A stretch of 64,000 nt of DNA from Streptomyces sp. NBC_00440 (GTDB lineage Bacteria; Actinomycetota; Actinomycetes; Streptomycetales; Streptomycetaceae): NCBI RefSeq assembly GCF_036014215.1, contig NZ_CP107921.1:3273001-3337000 (forward strand), written 5' to 3'. Positions 36,594 through 44,597 of the stretch are shown here, in pieces. The notes under the pieces were generated by a model. The model had not been told where the DNA came from. It saw only the letters and a program-made list of their open reading frames with translations, and searched no databases. Position 1 is the first letter of the stretch, and each line of letters opens with the position of its first letter. The position numbers and the translations under genes were made by a program.

Positions 36594-37952
36594 TCAGGCC
36601 GGGGCCGACGCGGATTCGACCGCCGAGGCGGGGGTCTTGGCGAGGCTCGGCAGCACCGGGCGGAAGGCGCTCAGCGCGGGGATCTCCGGGGTGCGGTGCG
36701 CGTGGTGGTTCGCGATGTTCACGGCCCGCCGGAGGGTGAGGTGCGGGGTGCGGATGCGGACCCAGCCGCCGGAGGAGTCACCGGCGACGGCGGTGCCGGG
36801 GCGGTCGGTGCGGATCTGGATGGTGGCGAGGACGGCGTCCGGGGCGATATCGCCGAAGGCCATGTTCGCCGAGGTCTCGTCGTTGACGCGGTGGGCCGTG
36901 CGGGCGGTGAGCTGGGCGCGGAGCATCGTGATGCCCTTGCCGAGTTCGGAGCCGAAGCGCTGGCCACATATCTCCAGGTAGATCCCGGCGGCGCGGCCGA
37001 GCTGGGCGAGCCGGATGAGGGAGGTGATGATCCGGTCGCGGCGCTTCTCTTCCTCCTTCGTGGCGAACAGGGCGAGTTCGGCGACTTCATCGACCAGCAG
37101 CACGATCGGGGTGGGCCGGAGGTGGTCGGGCAGGTCCCAGATGTCGGCGGTTACCTCTGCGTCCGGCACGTCCGCGCTCAGCCGTTGTTCGCGGCGGATG
37201 GTCTGGTAGACCTCCTCCATGTGTCCGACCAGCGCATCCAGGAGCTCCGCTGCGGTGTCGGGGTTGTCGGCCAGGGCAGTGAACCGGCGTGCCAGCGGAG
37301 CGAGTTCCACACCTTGCTTGCAGTCGATCCCGACGAGGGCGACGTCCAGCGCCGCGAGGCCGGCCACGAGATTGCGTTGGTAGACGGACTTGCCGGACTG
37401 AGTGGCGCCGACGTTCAGCGCGTGCGGGGTCTGGCGGTAGTCGCGGCAGTAGACCTCCCCGTCCTCCCGCACAGCGACCGGGACCCGCATCACCCCGCCC
37501 CCGGCAGCATGGGCGGGCATCCGCACGCGCTTGAGAACGTCGTAGCCGGTCATCCGCAGTTCCACCACTCCCGAGCGGACTTCCCGGGCGGTGACGTTCT
37601 GCATGACCCACGAGTGCCGCAGCCGGTCGGACGCGGCGGAGAAGTCGAACGCGTCCTGACCGGGACGGAGTTTGACTCGCATCACCAGCCCGGTACGGGT
37701 CGGCCACAGCCGCAGAATCCTGGGCGCCCGGGACTCAGGGACCGGCCGGTTCGTCATACGTGCCAGTGCCAGGCGCCAGCGTGAAGGCGGGACGGTCAGC
37801 CCGCACGCGTCCGTGACCGACACGTACCGGATCAGGACTCGCATCACCGCGAGCAGCACACCGAAGGTCATCCAGTACCAGGCCGGACGCTGCCACCGCA
37901 GCAACAGCGCGACCGTGATGACGAGGCTTAAGGCGACCGCCCAGGCGGTCAT
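36594..37952 (-). CDS. FtsK/SpoIIIE-type conjugal transfer translocase (TraSA-like)
   Basis: A 452-residue DNA pump. Two N-terminal transmembrane segments (residues 1-45) precede the motor domain: Walker A NVGATQSGKSVYQRN, Walker B IVLLVDEVAELALF, and GRAAGIYLEICGQRFGSE. Proteins of this type alone drive double-stranded DNA transfer between Streptomyces hyphae by recognising clt repeats. It starts at ATG 37952, two bases after the stop of the preceding small gene, and is likely repressed through the upstream KorSA-type sites. Confidence 0.92.
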   Translation of the reverse strand: MTAWAVALSLVITVALLLRWQRPAWYWMTFGVLLAVMRVLIRYVSVTDACGLTVPPSRWRLALARMTNRPVPESRAPRILRLWPTRTGLVMRVKLRPGQDAFDFSAASDRLRHSWVMQNVTAREVRSGVVELRMTGYDVLKRVRMPAHAAGGGVMRVPVAVREDGEVYCRDYRQTPHALNVGATQSGKSVYQRNLVAGLAALDVALVGIDCKQGVELAPLARRFTALADNPDTAAELLDALVGHMEEVYQTIRREQRLSADVPDAEVTADIWDLPDHLRPTPIVLLVDEVAELALFATKEEEKRRDRIITSLIRLAQLGRAAGIYLEICGQRFGSELGKGITMLRAQLTARTAHRVNDETSANMAFGDIAPDAVLATIQIRTDRPGTAVAGDSSGGWVRIRTPHLTLRRAVNIANHHAHRTPEIPALSAFRPVLPSLAKTPASAVESASAPA

Positions 37953-37954
37953 GA

Positions 37955-38299
37955 TCAGGCCGCCTTCGAGTCGGAGAGCGAGGTCACGGCGACCGCCCGG
38001 AAGCTGATGCCGTGCCGCTTCTGGCCGTTGAACTCGTTCTCCCACGGGCGGGCGACGACACCGGTCAGGGCGACCGGGGTGCCCATCGTCAGCTCGCTGG
38101 AGACGCCGGTCTGGGGCACGGTCAGGCTGAGGATCTCAGCGTTGCCGTCCATGACGAACATGACGTCGACGGTCATCAGGGTGGTGCCGGTCTCGCGGTC
38201 GGTGGCGACCTCGCCGGTCTGGCGGTTCGCGATCTTCGGGGCCGGCGGCTGAGCGACCATCATCATCGCGGTGGACGTGTCGACGGGGATCTGACGCAT
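37955..38299 (-). CDS. SCO3933-family regulatory protein
   Basis: A 114-residue protein starting MRQIPVDTSTAMMMVAQPPA, with VALTGVVARPWENEFNGQKR near the end. I recognise this as the small family found just upstream of tra in Streptomyces elements. It is the first gene of the tra operon and is preceded by two copies of the TACATGAGT operator motif. The molecular role is not known to me. Confidence 0.75.
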   Translation of the reverse strand: MRQIPVDTSTAMMMVAQPPAPKIANRQTGEVATDRETGTTLMTVDVMFVMDGNAEILSLTVPQTGVSSELTMGTPVALTGVVARPWENEFNGQKRHGISFRAVAVTSLSDSKAA

Positions 38300-38336
38300 G
38301 AGCTACTCCTGTGAAAGTCCTGAACTCCTTCACTTA

Positions 38337-38384
38337 TGTACATGAGTGACATGAAGAAGAGTGCCCGACTCCTATACATGAGTC
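38337..38384. promoter_or_regulatory. Two KorSA-type operator motifs before the transfer operon
   Basis: TGTACATGAGTGAC (38337-38350) and CTATACATGAGTC (38372-38384) are direct copies of a TRTASATGAGT motif, between the tra operon start (38299) and the end of the GntR repressor gene. A third copy overlaps the Nudix start. They are probably bound by the element's own repressor. Confidence 0.65.
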
Positions 38385-38434
38385 AACCCGCCGCGAGAAG
38401 AAATCACGGCGGGCTGCGAGAAGTTGAGCGAGCG

Positions 38435-39226
38435 TCAGTCGGCGGCGGGGATTCGGTAGCTGAAAACGAACTGGTCAGCGGCCATGAGGGTGTCGCAGAC
38501 CTCCACGACCCGCCCCTCCTCCGTCACCGCGTCCCGGACCAGATGGATGACGGGTGCACCAGAGCTCAGGGCCAGTTCGGACGACTCGGCCTTGGTCGCC
38601 GGCCGCGCCTGGAGCGTCTCCACGAACTCGGCGAAGGTGTGGCCGTCGCCCTCCAGGCGGGCGTAGATGCCGCCGGGGCCGGGGTTCTCGGCGAACAGCT
38701 CCGGGATGTCCTTCACGACATCCCACGGCAGGTAGGAGGTGGCGGTCTCGACGGGCACCCCGTTGCGGAAGTACAGCCGCCGCCGCGCGAGCACCTGCGT
38801 ACCGGCGTCGACCCCGAGCCGCTCGGCGATCTCCTCGGGCGCTTCCGTCGGCCCGATGAAGAGGACGCTCACCTTCGCGGTCGCCCCGGACTTCTCCGAC
38901 TCCGCCAGGTACGCCGCCTTGCCCCCGCGGCGGTGGGAGGCCCGGAAACGGTCGGAGGACCGCAACCGTACGGGCGGCCGGTCCTTCACGATCGAGCCCT
39001 TCCCGTGCCGGGTGTCCACCAGCCCGCTCGCCCGCACCTCCGCCATCGCCTTGCGGATCGTGCCCCCGGACACGCCGTAGCGCTCTACCAGCTCCGACTC
39101 GCTGGGCACGAGATCCCCGGGCTTGAGGACACCGGCCCGGATCTGCTGCACGATCTCATCGGCGATCTGAACGTACCGAGGTACGGACCGGCCACCTCCT
39201 ACGGGAGTTCCCACAGTCCTACTCAC
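38435..39226 (-). CDS. korSA: GntR/UTRA-family repressor (KorSA-like)
   Basis: A 263-residue regulator. The winged helix is VPRYVQIADEIVQQIRAGVL, LVPSESELVERYGVSGGTIR and KAMAEVRASGLVDTRHGKGS; the UTRA ligand-binding domain follows (VLARRRLYFRNGVPVETATS). Its position between the transfer operon and the Nudix gene is that of KorSA of pSAM2, which keeps transfer and replication genes silent. Operator-like motifs flank it on both sides. The ligand, if any, is unknown. Confidence 0.85.
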   Translation of the reverse strand: MSRTVGTPVGGGRSVPRYVQIADEIVQQIRAGVLKPGDLVPSESELVERYGVSGGTIRKAMAEVRASGLVDTRHGKGSIVKDRPPVRLRSSDRFRASHRRGGKAAYLAESEKSGATAKVSVLFIGPTEAPEEIAERLGVDAGTQVLARRRLYFRNGVPVETATSYLPWDVVKDIPELFAENPGPGGIYARLEGDGHTFAEFVETLQARPATKAESSELALSSGAPVIHLVRDAVTEEGRVVEVCDTLMAADQFVFSYRIPAAD

Positions 39227-39234
39227 TCTCCTAT

Positions 39235-39251
39235 GCTCCTGTAGATGAGTA
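39235..39251. promoter_or_regulatory. KorSA-type operator overlapping the Nudix start codon
   Basis: GCTCCTGTAGATGAGTA matches the downstream-gene sites (ACTCCTATACATGAGTC). The ATG of the Nudix gene is inside the motif, and the korSA start is nine bases away, so one bound repressor could block both genes. Confidence 0.6.
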
Positions 39252-39700
39252 ACAGCGTCCGCGATCCCCAGTCAACGCCACTGCACTCCGTGTCCGTCGC
39301 GGGAGTGGTCGTACGCGAGGACGGGCGCCTCCTGGCGATCCGCCGAGCGGACAACGGAACGTGGGAGCTTCCCGGAGGAGTGCTCGAACTGGACGAGTCA
39401 CCAGAAGCGGGCGTCGCCCGGGAAGTCCTGGAGGAGACCGGCATCCACGTCGAGGTCGACGAGCTGACCGGCGTCTACAAGAACACCATCCGCGGCATCG
39501 TCGCCCTGGTCTTCCGCTGCAAGCCGTCAGGTGGATACGAGCGAACCTCGGACGAGTCCACGGCCGTCGCCTGGCTCACCCCGGAAGAGGTCCAGGAGTG
39601 CATGGCCGAGGTCTACGCGATCCGCCTTCTGGACGCGCTCGACGGGGCAGGGCCGCACGTACGTAGCCATGACGGGCGCCGACTGATCACGACCCCGTGA
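39245..39700 (+). CDS. pif: Nudix hydrolase, Pif (pSAM2 immunity factor)-like
   Basis: A 151-residue protein with a perfect Nudix box from residue 42: GGVLELDESPEAGVAREVLE then ETGI, fitting G-x5-E-x7-REUxEExGU. In pSAM2 the Nudix protein Pif blocks redundant transfer between cells that already carry the element, and this gene sits in the same place next to korSA. The name is by position and family, not proven. It overlaps the following gene by four bases (GTGA). Confidence 0.8.
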   Translation: MSNSVRDPQSTPLHSVSVAGVVVREDGRLLAIRRADNGTWELPGGVLELDESPEAGVAREVLEETGIHVEVDELTGVYKNTIRGIVALVFRCKPSGGYERTSDESTAVAWLTPEEVQECMAEVYAIRLLDALDGAGPHVRSHDGRRLITTP

Positions 39701-39930
39701 GCGCGGAGCCGGTGCGGAGAATGAGCCGCGAGGAAGCAGTCCGACTGGCACGGCGCCTCATGGAAGCCGACATCGCGACCGAGGCGGGGGCAGACGAGCT
39801 GCTCGACGCGTTGGCGCGTGGATTGGCGTGTCCCCACGTCGCCGACTACATCTTCTGGGACTTCAATCCGAACCTGCCGGCGGAGAGGGTTGTCGACCGG
39901 GCGTTGGCATACAGGCCGATCGCCCTCTGA
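39697..39930 (+). CDS. E9imm-like small peptide
   Basis: A 77-residue acidic helical protein with GLACPHVADYIFWDF and AERVVDRALAYRPIAL. These resemble colicin E9-type immunity proteins and the small Streptomyces peptides annotated e9imm. It is translationally coupled to the Nudix gene, so the two may act together in exclusion or regulation. No cognate nuclease toxin is visible nearby. Start is GTG 39697. Confidence 0.6.
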   Translation: MSAEPVRRMSREEAVRLARRLMEADIATEAGADELLDALARGLACPHVADYIFWDFNPNLPAERVVDRALAYRPIAL

Positions 39931-39992
39931 GAACTGGGGCACCCAAGTCACGTGAGTGACTGGTGCGGTAAGAGTTTCTCTACTTCATCAAG

Positions 39993-40074
39993 GCCCGCGC
40001 ACGGCGCGGGCGCGCGCCGCCGGGCGCGGCCTGCCTCCTGTCTGCGCCACGGCTGGCCGCGCCCGGCGGCGCGC
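39993..40074. repeat. Two adjacent GC-rich hairpins, the second with a perfect 20-bp stem
   Basis: Hairpin 1: GCCCGCGC, three bases, GCGCGGGC (39993-40011). Hairpin 2: GCGCGCCGCCGGGCGCGGCC (40012-40031) with its exact complement at 40055-40074 and a 23-base loop. They follow the Nudix/E9imm operon directly. They could terminate it, or be part of a replication origin or single-strand origin of the element. Confidence 0.75.
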
Positions 40075-40163
40075 TGCGTGCTGCGGGCAGAAGGTGGGGA
40101 AACCCGCTGTGGCTGGGGCGGTCGGCTCCACGGCTTTAGCCACCTCCCCGGTTCGGGTCCCGC

Positions 40164-40260
40164 GTCGAGCAAGACCAGGGGGCCACTCGTTCAAATTCCG
40201 GGCAGGATCACAGCCTGCCCGAGTTGCCGGCCAGCGTACGGCCCCCTGATCATGCTCGAC
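40164..40260. repeat. Large nested inverted repeat in non-coding DNA
   Basis: Outer arms 40164-40184 and 40240-40260 match at 19 of 21 positions (GTCGAGCA..., ...CAGGGGGCC). Inside, GGGCAGG (40200-40206) pairs with CCTGCCC (40214-40220), extended by ACTCG/CGAGT across a bulge. With the hairpins at 39993-40074, most of the 403-base gap 39931-40333 is able to fold. No gene is supported there. Confidence 0.65.
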
Positions 40261-40333
40261 CCCAAACCGGGCAGGACACCGGCCAAACCCGCTCCGCCGA
40301 CCTCCGTGGGCACCTCGGAGCCGCCCCCCATGC

Positions 40334-42892
40334 CTAACCTAGCCATCTTAGAGCGGTGGCACGCGGGCCTTTCATTCCTCCTTCATCAGGATAAAAGGCG
40401 ACAGCTACCCCAGAGGCAAGGTAAGCCCAATCACTTTCATCTGTAAAATCACTCCGGTGGAAAAAATAATCATTCCCCCAGGATCGAACGAACCCGAACT
40501 TCTTATCTTCGCGCACATTGGTCACCATCCCTACTCGCCTCCGGAGAGCATCTGAATCAACAGCACGCACACGGTCTTTCAGGCGACTCAAAAGGGCATC
40601 AAGGCTTTCGAGCAAAAAATCCTCATCGATACGGCGAAGTAGCATTTCGCCAGAATCAATCAACTGGACGATTCGGTCCACTGGCTCACCGGCAAGCATC
40701 TCGTCCCGTCCTGATTCCACAAGCTCAACGGCAGCTTCGATGCATTCCACAGCACTGTCCAGCGCGCCGCCATCGACTTTCCTTCTAGCCCCGTAGACTC
40801 CTGCGCGAACGCCAGTGATCATGGCTACTGACCCATCATGCAGATCAGGTTTCAACGTAATCGAATGAGAAGCGCTGGTCACCGCAGCCTCAAAATCACT
40901 CAACTGAATGTGCGCCCACGCGATTTCATTTACAACCACTGGCGGAACTTCTGCGAGAACCGCAGCCTTTTGCAGCATCTCAAGGCCCAAAACAGGGTCC
41001 ACCGCTTCATCCACGAGGAATGCACCGTAAAGATAATTCAAGGTGGGTGATTCAGGCGCTAGTTCGAATGCCCGTTCGTATGCGGCACGTGCTGCCGTCA
41101 CATCACGTTGCCCGGCTTGAATGAAGGCTTCTACGCGCCATGATTCGTGATATCCAGGGGAAAGTCTTTGTGCTTCATGGCAAACCAATAGAGCACCGTC
41201 AACGTCACCACGTTCGTGGTGCCTCAGGGCATCGCGAAGCAAGCGAGCAGTACTAAAGTCTCCAGGCCCCTTGATGTCGATTGTGCGAGGGTCATACGGC
41301 GAGGCCGTGCTTTCTACTTGGAGGCGCATGCCCAAGTCTGCGAGATCACGACTTCGCCCTTCGAAAATTGCCCTGTCCAGCGACTGAACGGCATGACGTT
41401 TATCGAGATACTGCTTTCCGAAATCTGTGAGCTGGTAAGCCGTCTCCGAAGTTTGATCCATCGAAGTTCCCTGCATCTGAATGAAATTGGTCGTGATTAG
41501 CTCCAGCAAGCTCGACTGCATCTCTCCGGCAGAATACTCGTTCAAGAACGCCAGCTCAGCTTGGCTGCGTCGCCCCGGCAACACTTGCATCGACCGAAGA
41601 ACGGCCCGCGCCTTTTCATTTAGGTGACCATAGACATTCGACATGCAAAAATCTAGAAGCAGATCATTCTCGTGCAGAAGTTCTTCCGGCCGCTTACCCG
41701 CCTGGACCCCGGCCACGAACCACCTGATGTACGCAGGGTGCCCCTTCATCGCCTGCACCATTTTTGAAAGAACTGCTACTGGCAGACCTTGCAGCGCCTC
41801 CACGTTTCGCACTCGCGCCAACTTCTGCAAGAGCCGTGTCGAATCATCCCCGGACAAAGGCGCCAACGAAACGGGATTCTCGATCCCCAACCCGATTCGA
41901 CTAGTGATAATTACCTTACTACCCATGGGAAGGTCCAGCAAGAAATCACGCAGCCTTTGATCCAGGACCGTCTCCATGTTGTCAAGAATTAGAAGAACTT
42001 TAAAGTGCTCCAAATAAGAAAGCACCTCTCCTACCGGATCTACCGACTTCTTTGCAGTCCGCCCCCCCAACTGCTCAGCAGCTGACGCGAATAGACCCAA
42101 AGAATTCTCGATAGCACCGCTAATGCGTTGGATCTCATTCACTGTCAGAATTGTTGCCTTTGCCGTCACCCAGACAAAGGCATCAAATGGATTATTCGGG
42201 TCATCTAGAAGCTCGTAGGCGGCTTTCAAGGCAATTGAAGTTTTACCAATGCCCCCATCACCAAGAATCGAAACAACGGGATAAGCCCCCTTAATCGCCT
42301 TTTTGATTCGATCAAGCTCCTTGCGGCGACCAAAAAACCCGGTCTCGTCAAATTCTGGCGCAGGCAGGTTGTGCTGCGGGGCATTGTCAGGGTCAGCTAC
42401 TAGATCAATAGCAAGCCCGAGAACGTATGCGGGATCCTCTTCCAACTTAGAAATCGTGGTTTCCAAGCATCCCCACGACGATGGCGAGGCAGAATAGATA
42501 TTTTTAGATACATCATGCACAAAGGCAAGGTCGTCAATTTCCATCGGTCGCGTATGAGCGACTCTGTTACGCACCTGTGTCAGTTTGTTCAGACTCGGTG
42601 CAAAAATTCTAAGAGAATCCTGAATCTCTTCCGCTAGCCTCACTTTAATACCCGACAGAACTTCATAGGCGTCAGCGAAGTCCAAGTAGGGCGCAAGGCT
42701 GGCAATGTTGGCGTCTACCTGGTTACCGACATCTCGTGTTAGTCGGATTGATGCCTTCTCATAGCGAGCTGTGTTAAGAATATCCCGAGGACTTTCCGTC
42801 TCCTCACATGTGCTCAAGATGATGCTGCGCAGATCTTCTTCCATTGAAGAAAGAAGGGCGAAGCAGGTGAGTCGAGTAGCACTGGAGCTCAT
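40334..42892 (-). CDS. HEPN-like - STAND (NB-ARC) NTPase - TPR - cold-shock-domain protein, candidate defence gene
   Basis: An 852-residue multidomain protein. Residues about 17-150 are helical with RNRVAH (Arg108-x4-His113), the HEPN RNase-type motif. Residues about 180-430 form a STAND NTPase: FFGRRKELDRI, Walker A ILGDGGIGKTSIAL (211-219), Walker B VLLILDNME (299-307), SKVIITSRIG, and GHPAYIRWF in the GLPL position. A winged-helix region and TPR-like helices follow (about 560-780). Residues 788-852 are a cold-shock domain with KKFGFV and YFFHRSD. The gene is clearly AT-richer than its neighbours and lies as cargo in the AICE, signs of separate acquisition. Likely an abortive-infection-type sensor; the trigger and RNase activity are inferred. 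Confidence 0.8.
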   Translation of the reverse strand: MSSSATRLTCFALLSSMEEDLRSIILSTCEETESPRDILNTARYEKASIRLTRDVGNQVDANIASLAPYLDFADAYEVLSGIKVRLAEEIQDSLRIFAPSLNKLTQVRNRVAHTRPMEIDDLAFVHDVSKNIYSASPSSWGCLETTISKLEEDPAYVLGLAIDLVADPDNAPQHNLPAPEFDETGFFGRRKELDRIKKAIKGAYPVVSILGDGGIGKTSIALKAAYELLDDPNNPFDAFVWVTAKATILTVNEIQRISGAIENSLGLFASAAEQLGGRTAKKSVDPVGEVLSYLEHFKVLLILDNMETVLDQRLRDFLLDLPMGSKVIITSRIGLGIENPVSLAPLSGDDSTRLLQKLARVRNVEALQGLPVAVLSKMVQAMKGHPAYIRWFVAGVQAGKRPEELLHENDLLLDFCMSNVYGHLNEKARAVLRSMQVLPGRRSQAELAFLNEYSAGEMQSSLLELITTNFIQMQGTSMDQTSETAYQLTDFGKQYLDKRHAVQSLDRAIFEGRSRDLADLGMRLQVESTASPYDPRTIDIKGPGDFSTARLLRDALRHHERGDVDGALLVCHEAQRLSPGYHESWRVEAFIQAGQRDVTAARAAYERAFELAPESPTLNYLYGAFLVDEAVDPVLGLEMLQKAAVLAEVPPVVVNEIAWAHIQLSDFEAAVTSASHSITLKPDLHDGSVAMITGVRAGVYGARRKVDGGALDSAVECIEAAVELVESGRDEMLAGEPVDRIVQLIDSGEMLLRRIDEDFLLESLDALLSRLKDRVRAVDSDALRRRVGMVTNVREDKKFGFVRSWGNDYFFHRSDFTDESDWAYLASGVAVAFYPDEGGMKGPRATALRWLG

Positions 42893-42913
42893 TTTCCCCC
42901 CACAGGAAATATC

Positions 42914-42935
42914 GACGCATAGCGCTTTATGCGTC
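42914..42935. promoter_or_regulatory. Inverted repeat before the HEPN-STAND gene
   Basis: GACGCATA, six bases, TATGCGTC: a perfect 8-bp inverted repeat 22 bases upstream of the start codon at 42892, in a promoter position. It may be an operator for the cargo gene. Confidence 0.45.
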
Positions 42936-42974
42936 AGACTCCAACCACCATAGAACAGTGCCGTATGACTCGCA

Positions 42975-43046
42975 TCACACTTGGAGGATCTGCTTGTCCC
43001 TCGGGCCCGACCACAGGCGAAGCCACAGTCCGTTCGGCGAAGTCAT
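42975..43046 (-). pseudogene. Truncated copy of the small gene downstream of GntR
   Basis: Encodes MTSPNGLWLRLWSGPRDKQI and then stops. The start aligns with MISRNELRLLPWSGPEGKPC of the intact gene at 43514-43861. Homology ends close to where the AT-rich cargo DNA begins, so the copy seems cut by the cargo's arrival. Its start overlaps the preceding GntR remnant by four bases exactly as in the intact pair. Confidence 0.6.
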
Positions 43047-43318
43047 CCTTGGGTCTGTCTCTCGTCGAGCACGTGGTGGGCGGTGAAGACGACATCGACG
43101 TGGTCTCCCGAGAAGGTCAGAAGCGCAGCTTCGATGACGCGGCCCGTGGAGTCGGTGGCGATGCGGGTGATCGCGAGAACGGCCGTGGTGGATCCGATCC
43201 GGAGGGGCAAGGCCTCGTCCGGAATCAGAGATCGGCGCATACCGTCTCTCGGGCGATGGCTGGTGACGGGCGGAGGACGGCGAATCTCGTGACAACGACG
43301 ACGCACAGCCGCGAACAT
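43043..43318 (-). pseudogene. Remnant of a GntR/UTRA regulator (C-terminal end)
   Basis: The last 55 codons encode DEALPLRIGSTTAVLAITRI and GRVIEAALLTFSGDHVDVVF, closely matching the end of the intact GntR protein at 43858 (LPVLAITRLAADTTGRVVEA). The DNA-binding domain and most of the ligand domain are missing; upstream residues in this frame show no homology. It is the decayed second copy of the neighbouring gene pair. The stretch 43319-43513 holds nothing I can identify. Confidence 0.6.
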
Positions 43319-43513
43319 CAGTGGACCATCGGAGCAGGTAACGAGGGCGGCGACTCAAGCATGGCCAGCGCCCCAAGTTGCTTCGGGGAGAGAGTGTCGC
43401 GTAGAAAACCTGGCCCTTACTATCCGCTGAGGTGGATGCCGAGCAGGTAGATCGGTACAGGGAGGCCCCAGACTCAGGCCGGGGCTTCCCTGCAGTTAGA
43501 GCTGTCTTTGCTG

Positions 43514-43861
43514 CTAGCCGAAGGCTGCTGCCGGCAGTAGCGGACCCTTGCCGTCCTCTTCGCCATCACCGAATTCCGGTGCAGAAAGACGGTGACCGCG
43601 GCTGGTCGCCACGCGAAGGACATCGCGCAGAGCTCCCGTGAGGGACGCCGCCAGCAACCTCAGCTCTTCCGGTTCCGCCGTCCCATCGCCGAGAACTTCC
43701 GGCGCGTGCTCCAGAAGTTCATCTGCCAGGCCAAGTTGTACCGCTTCGGTGTTGTCAGCCAGGCGGGACAGGTAGCCGTCGGCGTCGTCGGTACTCAGGT
43801 AGCAGGGCTTGCCCTCGGGGCCCGACCATGGGAGCAGTCGCAGTTCGTTACGGCTGATCAT
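43514..43861 (-). CDS. Hypothetical protein coupled to GntR regulator
   Basis: A 115-residue protein beginning MISRNELRLLPWSGPEGKPC, then YLSTDDADGYLSRLADNTEA and helical segments. I associate it with small Streptomyces proteins encoded directly after GntR genes. Its start overlaps the GntR stop (ATGA). No catalytic motif is seen. A truncated paralogue lies at 42975-43046. Confidence 0.7.
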   Translation of the reverse strand: MISRNELRLLPWSGPEGKPCYLSTDDADGYLSRLADNTEAVQLGLADELLEHAPEVLGDGTAEPEELRLLAASLTGALRDVLRVATSRGHRLSAPEFGDGEEDGKGPLLPAAAFG

Positions 43862-44595
43862 CCTTCCGTTCCCTTCTCTTCGGTCGTCGTGTGGTTGGTG
43901 AACAGGGCGTCTGCGCGGTCGCCGGGAAGCACCAGGAGCGCCGCCTCGACGACTCGTCCCGTGGTATCGGCCGCCAGGCGAGTTATCGCGAGAACTGGCA
44001 GCGCCGAGCTGATTCGGAGAGTCGCTGCTTCCGATGGTGTCGGGAAGCGCGCGGTCACCTGTTCTTGGACCTCGGCCAAAGGCGGGCGGAGTTGAGCAAG
44101 CCGGGAATTCACCCCCTCGTGCCAGAGCGACTCGTCGTACCCGTCAACGGGCGCCAGGTCGCGGGGAACGTAGATGTGGGCCAGGCTGTGCGGTGAGTTC
44201 CCGTCGTGGCTGAGGCAGAGAAACTCCGTCAGCGGACTGCTTGCCGGCACGCGCAGGAGACTGGCCAGATTTCCTCGCGCTTGAAGCTGGGTGGCGCGGA
44301 CGTTGATGCGGAGAGGTGCCGGGGTCGCGGTCGCCATATCGGATGTGCGGCCGCCGCCGACGTACGTGATTCTGCGCAGGGGGTACCGGACGAAATTCCC
44401 CCTGCCGTGGATCTTCTCCACAAGCCCTTCCCCTTGGAGGACCGCAAGCGCACTCCGCAGAGTCGGTGTGCTGACCGTGTATCGAGTGGCGAGCTTTGCC
44501 TCCGAGGGCAGTCGTTCGCCGGCTTTGATGCGGCCGGTCGAGATCTGCTCCCGGAGATCGTCGGCGATGACCTGACGGCGGGAAGCCACGGGCAC
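43858..44595 (-). CDS. GntR/UTRA-family transcriptional regulator
   Basis: About 245 residues. The winged helix is RRQVIADDLREQISTGRIKA, LPSEAKLATRYTVSTPTLRS and GEGLVEKIHGRGNFVRY; the UTRA domain ends GRVVEAALLVLPGDRADALF. GTG 44595 was chosen because GGGAAGG lies seven bases upstream; GTG 44601 or 44604 is possible. It is at the end of a run of small genes (45315 to 43514) that probably form one operon. Confidence 0.8.
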   Translation of the reverse strand: MPVASRRQVIADDLREQISTGRIKAGERLPSEAKLATRYTVSTPTLRSALAVLQGEGLVEKIHGRGNFVRYPLRRITYVGGGRTSDMATATPAPLRINVRATQLQARGNLASLLRVPASSPLTEFLCLSHDGNSPHSLAHIYVPRDLAPVDGYDESLWHEGVNSRLAQLRPPLAEVQEQVTARFPTPSEAATLRISSALPVLAITRLAADTTGRVVEAALLVLPGDRADALFTNHTTTEEKGTEG

Positions 44596-44597
44596 CG

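Noticed and set aside
40090..40210. tRNA-like pieces (GGTTCGGG..., CGTTCAAATTCC) in the AICE non-coding region
   Set aside because: No cloverleaf could be formed: acceptor and anticodon arms do not pair. The bases are better explained by the inverted repeats.
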